Assembly (NCBI GenBank): GCA_031278665.1
Contig: JAITKC010000024.1
Coordinates: forward strand, 1-10,946
Direction: 5' to 3'
DNA length: 10,946 bases
Source of the DNA: Bifidobacteriaceae bacterium
Lineage (GTDB): Bacteria > Actinomycetota > Actinomycetes > Actinomycetales > WQXJ01
In this document: positions 5,916 through 10,946 of the stretch, piece by piece
Position numbering within the stretch: position 1 is the stretch's first letter
Layout: each line of letters starts with the position of its first letter
Notes under the pieces: generated by a model
What the model was told of the DNA's origin: nothing
The model's database searches: none
Seen by the model: only the letters and a program-made list of their open reading frames with translations
Position numbers and translations under genes: made by a program

Positions 5916-6923
5916 ATGGAAACTATTCTCGATCCCTTCGACGCGCCGCCGCTGAACTGGGGTTTCATGGGGCCCGGCGGCATCGCCGCGACAGTGGCCG
6001 AATCGCTGGTCAAGGCGACCAGGCAACGCCTGGTGGCAGTCGGCTCGCGCTCGCTTGAACGGGCCGAGGCCTTCGCCCGCCGTTTCGGCGCGCCCAGGGC
6101 CTACGGCTCGTATGCGGCCTTGGCGGCCGACCCCGAGGTCGACGCCGTGTACATCGCCACTTTGCACCACACCCATTTCCCCTTGGCTGTTCTGGCTTTG
6201 GAGGCCGGCAAGGCCGTGCTGGTGGAAAAGGCGTTCACACTCAACCAGGCCGAGGCGCGCCAGTTGGCGGATTTGGCCGGCCGGCGCGGGCTGTTCTTGA
6301 TGGAGGCGATGTGGACGCGGTTCTTGCCGCACATGATCGAACTGCGCAATTGGGCCGCCGCCGGGCGTCTCGGCGAAATCCGCTACCTCCAGGCCGATTT
6401 CGGCTTCGCCCATGACTACGACCCGACCTCGCGAATGTTCGACCCGGCCGTCGGCGGCGGCGCGCTATTGGACCGCGGCGTTTATCCGCTCTACTTGGCG
6501 GCCGACTTCCTTGGCCTGCCCAGTCGCGTCGCCGCCAGCGCGACGCTGGCGCCGTCCGGCGCGGACGCCCAGTTCAGCGCGATCCTCGACTACCCGCGCG
6601 GACAGGCGCTAATCGAGTCGTCGATGATTGTCACCACGCCGCAGGAGGCTTGGCTGGCCGGGACCGAGGCGATGGTCCGCATTCCGGCGCGCTACTGGTC
6701 CCCGACCGGATTGGAACTGCACGCCGACGGAAAAGTCGAGACTTGGCGACGCCAGGTGGTCGGCGCCGGTTACGAATTCGAGTTGGCCGAGGTCGCCCGC
6801 CGAGTGTCCGATGGCGCCACCGGTTCGGCCGTCATGCCCGTCGCCGAGAGCGTCGAACTGACCGGTCTGTTAGACCAGATTCGCGGGCAGATCGGGGTCG
6901 TCTGGCCGGGCGAGGCCGGCTGA
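5916..6923 (+). CDS. Gfo/Idh/MocA oxidoreductase, dihydrodiol/D-xylose dehydrogenase-like
   Basis: This 335-residue protein is an NAD(P)-dependent sugar or polyol dehydrogenase of the Gfo/Idh/MocA family. The N-terminal Rossmann domain shows GFMGPGGIA (16-24), VGSRSLERAEAFARRFG (42-58) and DAVYIATLHHTH (76-87). The family's EKP loop appears as VEKAFTLN (103-110); the lysine at 105 is kept and proline is replaced by alanine, a variant known in this subgroup. LFLMEAMWTRF (126-136) is typical of the branch containing dimeric dihydrodiol and NADP-D-xylose dehydrogenases. GGGALLDRGVYPL (180-192) lies in the substrate-binding domain. The start at 5916 is preferred over 5826 because the extra 30 residues are arginine-rich translation of GC-rich leader DNA. 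The gene diverges from lacI and runs toward another lacI gene. Oxidation of xylose or another released sugar fits the neighbours, but the substrate cannot be read from sequence. Confidence 0.9.
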   Translation: METILDPFDAPPLNWGFMGPGGIAATVAESLVKATRQRLVAVGSRSLERAEAFARRFGAPRAYGSYAALAADPEVDAVYIATLHHTHFPLAVLALEAGKAVLVEKAFTLNQAEARQLADLAGRRGLFLMEAMWTRFLPHMIELRNWAAAGRLGEIRYLQADFGFAHDYDPTSRMFDPAVGGGALLDRGVYPLYLAADFLGLPSRVAASATLAPSGADAQFSAILDYPRGQALIESSMIVTTPQEAWLAGTEAMVRIPARYWSPTGLELHADGKVETWRRQVVGAGYEFELAEVARRVSDGATGSAVMPVAESVELTGLLDQIRGQIGVVWPGEAG

Positions 6924-6951
6924 GGCGGCCGGCGGCCGGGCCGGCCACGCC
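6924..6951. terminator. Possible bidirectional hairpin between convergent genes
   Basis: The 30-bp gap between the stops of the Gfo/Idh gene and the second lacI gene is nearly all inverted repeat. GGCGGCCGGC (6924-6933) pairs with GCCGGCCACGCC (6940-6951) with a 2-base bulge and a 6-base loop. There is no T-tract in either direction. Strong GC hairpins between convergent genes are common in actinobacteria; termination activity is inferred. Confidence 0.4.
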
Positions 6952-6953
6952 GC

Positions 6954-8018
6954 TCACGCCTTGGGGGCCTTGGGGGCCTTGGGGGTTTTCGACGCCTTGG
7001 GGGCCTTGGGGGCCTTCGGGGCCTTCGCGGTCGAGGCGCGTTCGACTAAGGTCGTGGCGACCTCGTGGCGGTGGCTGACCACCTCGGCGCCGCTGGCCAA
7101 GTCCACTAAATGGCGCACCGCGGCCATTCCCATCTCGCGCACCGGCTGGCGCACAGTCGTCAACTGGGGGGAAACCCATTGGGCCAGATTGACGTCGTCG
7201 AAGCCGACCACCGAAAGGTCTTGGGGAATCCGCAGCCCGCGCTGGCGCGCCGCCTCGTAGACGCCATAGGCCTGTTCGTCCGAACAAGAGAAGATCGCGG
7301 TCGGCGGATCCGGCAAATCGAGTAGCGCCGCGCCCTCCCGGCGGCCGCCGGTGACCAGCGAATCGCCGGGGCGGACTAACTCCGGGTCGAATTCGATGCC
7401 GGCCCTTCGCAGCGCGGCCCCATAGCCGTCCAGCCGGTCGGCCATGCAGATCTCCCGTTCGGGGCCGGAGATGAAACCGATCCGGCGGTGGCCAAGTGAG
7501 ATCAAATGTTCGGTTCCCAACAGGCCGCCGGCCCAGTTGGTGGCGGCGATCACGCAAACGCCGGCCGGCGGCGGGCCGACTGGTTCGAGTAAAACGATCG
7601 CGATTCCCTCGCGTTGTAACACCGCCATAGTGGTCGGCGACAACTCGGTCACCACGGCGACCACCCCGTCCGACCCCCGGTGGATTATCCGCGACAGCCA
7701 GCGCTCTTCGCTGCCGGGTTCGTCCGAAGACATCGTCGCCACCAGGTCGATGCCTTGGCGTTGGGCCTCCGAGTCGGCGCCCATGAACACCAGCGAACCC
7801 CACTGGCTGTCGGCGCCGGTGAGCAACAGGTCGATAGTCGTGACCGGGGCGTGGCGCCGGGTTCGGCGGGAGTAGCCGTTGTCGGCCAAGGCTTGTTCGA
7901 TTATCGCCCGGGTGTGGTCGGCCACGCCTTCGCGGTGGTTGAGGACTTTGGAGACCGTCGGCACCGAAACACCGACTAATTCGGCGATCCGGGCCATTGT
8001 CGGAGGGCCGTCAGACAT
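6954..8018 (-). CDS. LacI-family regulator with lysine-periodic KAP-repeat tail
   Basis: This 354-residue protein is a sugar-responsive repressor. The helix-turn-helix is at residues 7-26 (TMARIAELVGVSVPTVSKVL), followed by NHREGV. The hinge (GYSRRTRRHAP) is arginine-rich and lacks the usual leucine. The sensor domain spans about 60-328. Its landmarks are HLISLGHRRIGFISGP (171-186), RLDGYGAALRRAGIEFD (195-211), PPTAIFSCSDEQAYGV (238-253), IPQDLSVVGFDDVNLAQWV (264-282), LTTVRQPVREMG (286-297) and the usual ending LVERAST (324-330). The protein does not stop there. Residues 331-354 add a 24-residue tail in which every third residue is lysine (332 to 353, eight in all), mostly as repeated Ala-Pro-Lys. 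The first 8 bp overlap the end of the GH78 gene (ATGTCTGA), so translation is probably coupled and this is the last gene of that operon. It likely controls the rhamnosidase operon, with rhamnose or a rhamnoside as plausible inducer (inference). Confidence 0.94.
   Translation of the reverse strand: MSDGPPTMARIAELVGVSVPTVSKVLNHREGVADHTRAIIEQALADNGYSRRTRRHAPVTTIDLLLTGADSQWGSLVFMGADSEAQRQGIDLVATMSSDEPGSEERWLSRIIHRGSDGVVAVVTELSPTTMAVLQREGIAIVLLEPVGPPPAGVCVIAATNWAGGLLGTEHLISLGHRRIGFISGPEREICMADRLDGYGAALRRAGIEFDPELVRPGDSLVTGGRREGAALLDLPDPPTAIFSCSDEQAYGVYEAARQRGLRIPQDLSVVGFDDVNLAQWVSPQLTTVRQPVREMGMAAVRHLVDLASGAEVVSHRHEVATTLVERASTAKAPKAPKAPKASKTPKAPKAPKA
6957..7028 (-). repeat. 9-bp tandem repeat encoding the KAP tail of LacI
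   Basis: On the plus strand the unit CCTTGGGGG recurs three times near 6959-6986. After a diverged unit it recurs twice more near 7001-7019, with degenerate copies up to about 7028. Unit length is three codons, so gain or loss of copies would change the tail length but keep the frame. The array sits exactly at the 3' end of the regulator gene, after the point where family members normally end. Confidence 0.85.
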
Positions 8019-10632
8019 GTTGGTGCGCCCCCCAGCGGCCGCTGTCCCGGTCCGACGGCACCTGCCCGGCCGGGCAACTGAAATGGTGCGATCCCGAGCC
8101 GACTAAAACCCCGCCCGTCTGGCCCGGCAAACTGACCGACGCCCGGCTGCCGGGCGGCACCGTCAGGTCGAGGCGGAACCAGTCGCCGTCCAATTCCCAA
8201 GCCACCTCGATGCGCCCATAAGGGCTGATATGCGCGGTTTTGGCCCAGTTTATCCCGCCGCCCGGCTGCGGGGCGATTCGCGCCAGCCGGTAACCCGGCT
8301 CGCCCGGCGCCAAGCCGCCGATCACGCGGTGCATCCAGTCGGCGATCATCCCGAACACGGGGTGGTTGAAGGAGAGCATGTCGCCCGGGTTGAGCGAGCC
8401 GTCGGCCAGCAGCGAGTCCCAGCGCTCCCAGAAAGTTGTGGCGCCGCGTTCGACCGCGAACCGCCAGGACGGCACGCCCCGGTTGTTCAGCAGGCGGTAG
8501 GCCAGATCGGCCCGTCCACGCCCGACCAGAACCTCCATCAGGGCCTGCGTTCCCGGGTAACCGGCCTCGATCGCGCCGCGGCGGCGCAGAATAGTCACCA
8601 AGCGGTCAAAGGCGGCCTCGGCGCGTTCGCCTTCCAAGGCGCCGAAAGCCAGCGCCATGGCGTAGGCGGTCTGCGAATCGGAAACCACCAACCCCCTCGG
8701 GGAGACAAACGTTTGGTTGAAGAACTCGACCAGTTCCCGGCCCAACGCCTCGGCCTCGGCCTGGCAGGCGGCATCGCCCGCCAACCCGGCGGCCTGGCCG
8801 ACAAGCCGGGCGCAACGGATCGCGCCCAACGCCATCACGACGTCGTATTCGGTCCGCCCGTTCTCCGGATTGTTCGGCGGGGCGGTCGGGTCGAGCCAAT
8901 CGCCGAACTGGAAGCCCGGCGTGGGGAACCCGGACAGCACCTCGCGGCCGACTAGCCGCGTCCACGCCCACATCGAGCCCAACTGGCGCGCCAGCCGGTC
9001 GAGGTCGCCGAAGCGCTGGTAGACGGTCATCGGCGCGATACAGGCGGCGTCGGAGAAAATCGCCATCGGATAGTCGCCCGGGAAGGGGACCAGATCGAGC
9101 GCCGGCACGACCATTGTCGGACTGCCGTTCGGGCGCTGGTCGGCCGCCAGGTCCTCAAGCCAGGAGGCGTGCCAGGCCGACGTGTCGTAGATGAACGCCG
9201 CGGCCGGGGCGACGTGCGCGGCGTCGCCAATCCAACCGAGGCGCTCGTCGCGCAACATGCAGTCGGACGGGACGTCCAACATGTTGCCGCCGATCGACCA
9301 GACGGCGTTCTCGTGGAGGCGGTTAAGTTCGGGGTCGGAGCACTCGAACCAGCCGATCCGCTCCAAAGCGTTGCGCACCACGACGCCGCGCACCGAGTCC
9401 GCGATCACCGCCCCAGCCGGGTCGTCTATTCCGATATAGCGGAACGACCGGTCCGCGAAAACCGGTTCCCAGTCGAAGCGCTCGGCTTGGGCCACCACCA
9501 CCCGGTCGGCGTTGCGCGCGGTCCGCTGCGGCCGCAAGGCTAATTCGCCCCGGTCCAGCACCTCGGCCACGCGCAAACCGACCGCGGCGCCCGGCCGGCC
9601 CTCAAGGCTCAGGCGCACATGGCCGGCGATGACTTGGCCGAGGTCGGCGATCTTTTGCCCGGACGGACTGGTCGACCAGGCGGCGACCGGCCGCTCGGCG
9701 ACTTCCCGGATGGCCGGGAAAGCCGGCGCGACCAGGCGGGCCGGCGGCAACGGCCCGGCCTGGACCGGACTCCAGGCGGAGTCGTCGAAGCCGGGCCGGT
9801 CCCAGCCGGCCGGCTCTTTGCTTTGATCGAAGGTTTCGCCGTCGTAATACGACGTGGCGACGATGCCGCCTTGTCCGGCCCGCCACCGCCGGTCGCTGAC
9901 GATTAGGTGTTCGCCGCCGTCGGGAGCGGTCAACTCGAGTTGCGCGATCAAGCCGGTCTTCTCGCCGTAGTTGTGGCGCAAGCCGCCCCGCCACCAGCCG
10001 AGGCGGCCGGCGAACCAGCCGTCGGCCAGTAGCGCGGCCAGGACGTTGGGGCCGGGCCGGAGCAAACCGGCGACATCGTAGACCTGGTAGCGCAGGCGAT
10101 GGCGGTAGCTGGTCCAGCCGGGCGCCAACCGCTCGGGGCCGACCGGCTGGCCGTTCAAGACCAGTCGGTAGACGCCTTGGGCGCTGGCGTACAGGCGGGC
10201 GCGCCCGCCGGCGGCCGGGTCGGCCGGGTCCCAGGGCAGGGCGAACTCGCGGCGCAAGTAGGCGCAGAGGTCGTCGCCCAGACGCGGCGGCTGAATCAAC
10301 TCGGCCGACCAGTCCGAGCGCTCCAACAGCCCGGCTTCCAGGCGCAGCGGCTGAGACCACGGGCTTTGGCCGTCCGGGCCCCAGACGCGCGCCTGGACCG
10401 AAACCGTTTCGCGCGACTTCAGGGCCTCGAACGGCCAGGGCGCGAAAAGCTGGTCCGGGCTGTCGACCCGGTCGGCTTCAAGGCGTCGGCCCGCCCGTTC
10501 GATTCGCAATTGGTAGGCGTCCTGAAGCCAGCCGTCGGCGGCGCCCGCCACCTGCCAACTCAACCTCGGTTGACCGCTCCCGACCAGACCGTCGACGGCC
10601 TGGTCCGCCCTCAGGCAAATGACCAGCGCCAT
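8011..10632 (-). CDS. GH78 alpha-L-rhamnosidase (intracellular)
   Basis: This 873-residue enzyme should cut terminal alpha-L-rhamnose from oligosaccharides, pectin (RG-I) fragments or plant glycosides. No signal peptide is seen, so it acts in the cytoplasm. Order of parts: an N-terminal beta domain (1-105), the rhamnosidase N domain (about 125-290) with VYRLVLNG (154-161), LAPGWTSY (169-176) and LLADGWFAGRLGW (201-213), a concanavalin-like beta domain (about 315-420), the (alpha/alpha)6 catalytic domain (about 425-775), and a C-terminal beta-sandwich (to 873). The catalytic motif DVPSDCMLRDERLGWIGDA (453-471) carries the expected general acid E463. GFQFGDWLDP is at 573-582, and the second conserved acid is E736 in TTFWERWDS (732-740). 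ATG 10632 overlaps the stop of the upstream gene as TAATG; the Shine-Dalgarno site is weak, so coupling is likely. The stop overlaps the start of the second lacI gene. The family is certain; the exact linkage and aglycone cannot be told. Confidence 0.95.
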   Translation of the reverse strand: MALVICLRADQAVDGLVGSGQPRLSWQVAGAADGWLQDAYQLRIERAGRRLEADRVDSPDQLFAPWPFEALKSRETVSVQARVWGPDGQSPWSQPLRLEAGLLERSDWSAELIQPPRLGDDLCAYLRREFALPWDPADPAAGGRARLYASAQGVYRLVLNGQPVGPERLAPGWTSYRHRLRYQVYDVAGLLRPGPNVLAALLADGWFAGRLGWWRGGLRHNYGEKTGLIAQLELTAPDGGEHLIVSDRRWRAGQGGIVATSYYDGETFDQSKEPAGWDRPGFDDSAWSPVQAGPLPPARLVAPAFPAIREVAERPVAAWSTSPSGQKIADLGQVIAGHVRLSLEGRPGAAVGLRVAEVLDRGELALRPQRTARNADRVVVAQAERFDWEPVFADRSFRYIGIDDPAGAVIADSVRGVVVRNALERIGWFECSDPELNRLHENAVWSIGGNMLDVPSDCMLRDERLGWIGDAAHVAPAAAFIYDTSAWHASWLEDLAADQRPNGSPTMVVPALDLVPFPGDYPMAIFSDAACIAPMTVYQRFGDLDRLARQLGSMWAWTRLVGREVLSGFPTPGFQFGDWLDPTAPPNNPENGRTEYDVVMALGAIRCARLVGQAAGLAGDAACQAEAEALGRELVEFFNQTFVSPRGLVVSDSQTAYAMALAFGALEGERAEAAFDRLVTILRRRGAIEAGYPGTQALMEVLVGRGRADLAYRLLNNRGVPSWRFAVERGATTFWERWDSLLADGSLNPGDMLSFNHPVFGMIADWMHRVIGGLAPGEPGYRLARIAPQPGGGINWAKTAHISPYGRIEVAWELDGDWFRLDLTVPPGSRASVSLPGQTGGVLVGSGSHHFSCPAGQVPSDRDSGRWGAHQHV

Positions 10633-10946
10633 TATTCGCCCGCCAGCGCCGCTTGGAGCCTGGCATGGGTCCGGACCAGCCGGGCCGCCACGGCGGCCTC
10701 GGCCGGATCGGCGCGGGCGAACTGCGGATTGGCCCGCCGCCAGGCGAGGATTTTGTAAATCTCGCGCTCGAAGAACCGGGTCGGGTTGAAGGCCGGCACG
10801 TAGCGCCGGATCTTGGCGTTGTCGAACACTTCGGAATGGGACAGGTCGCCGGCCAACAGCCCCGACCAGAACCAGTCCGGCTGGCTTTCGGCACTCGTTT
10901 CGGTGGCCAGGTGCAGCAGTTTCGGCCGAACGCCCAAGGCGTGTGC
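10632..10946 (-). CDS. NAD-dependent epimerase/dehydratase (SDR), C-terminal part only
   Basis: Only the last 104 residues lie in the window; the frame is open to the right edge, so this is cut by the window and not broken. The visible part resembles the C-terminal end of extended SDR sugar-nucleotide epimerases/dehydratases: VRPKLLHLATE, then a GLLAGDLSHSEVFDNAKIRR stretch and YVPAF, with the FDNxKIxRxVPxF pattern near visible residues 41-53. LAWRRANP follows. The Rossmann domain and the catalytic YxxxK would lie upstream, outside the view. It ends in TAA overlapping the GH78 start (TAATG), so it belongs to the same operon as the rhamnosidase. A role in handling a rhamnose- or nucleotide-linked sugar, or an oxidised product, is possible but unproven. 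Family call is from the C-terminal pattern alone. Confidence 0.72.
   Translation of the reverse strand, partial: AHALGVRPKLLHLATETSAESQPDWFWSGLLAGDLSHSEVFDNAKIRRYVPAFNPTRFFEREIYKILAWRRANPQFARADPAEAAVAARLVRTHARLQAALAGE

Noticed and set aside
6832..7803. Collagen-like Gly-Pro-Gln repeat in an alternative minus-strand frame, and Trp-Gly-Pro repeat on the plus strand
   Set aside because: These are other-frame readings of the 9-bp array. The frame that carries the LacI domains is the real one, and nothing else in these frames looks like protein.
10399..10411. CGAAAC-C-GTTTCG inverted repeat as a LacI operator
   Set aside because: It lies about 220 bp inside the GH78 coding region, encodes ordinary residues there and has no matching copy near any start.

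Overview
The window is GC-rich DNA with strong G/C bias at third codon positions. It is packed almost edge to edge with sugar-catabolism genes. The base composition, the style of the two LacI-family regulators and the gene content suggest an actinobacterium living on plant polysaccharide or glycoside. This taxonomic call is inference from composition and protein style; no rRNA or other marker is present. No mobile element, tRNA, rRNA or CRISPR array was seen.

Layout. (1) Bases 1-2597, plus strand: a tight operon with the two halves of a split transketolase (the N-terminal half is cut by the window edge) followed by a 268-residue protein that looks like two tandem SCP2-type modules. (2) Bases 2637-5751, minus strand: a LacI-family regulator followed downstream by a GH120 beta-xylosidase without a signal peptide. 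(3) Bases 5752-5915: a divergent regulatory region with several inverted repeats. (4) Bases 5916-6923, plus strand: a Gfo/Idh/MocA oxidoreductase of the dihydrodiol/D-xylose dehydrogenase type. (5) Bases 6954-10946, minus strand: an overlapping operon read from the right edge, with the C-terminal end of an NAD-dependent epimerase/dehydratase, a GH78 alpha-L-rhamnosidase, and a second LacI-family regulator carrying an unusual lysine-periodic C-terminal tail.

How it may work together (inference). Both glycosidases appear cytoplasmic, so imported oligosaccharides or glycosides with terminal rhamnose and xylose would be trimmed inside the cell. GH78 would remove alpha-L-rhamnose and GH120 would split beta-xylosides. 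The Gfo/Idh enzyme may oxidise a released sugar, and the transketolase would feed pentose phosphates into central metabolism. The two LacI regulators probably sense different sugars, one for each glycosidase operon. Transporter, isomerase and kinase genes are not in this window.

The least ordinary items are the KAP-repeat tail on the second LacI protein (encoded by a 9-bp tandem repeat), the tandem SCP2-like protein beside the transketolase, and a shared AT-rich motif at both ends of the first lacI gene. The enzymes themselves belong to known families, and I see no clear evidence of a wholly new system.
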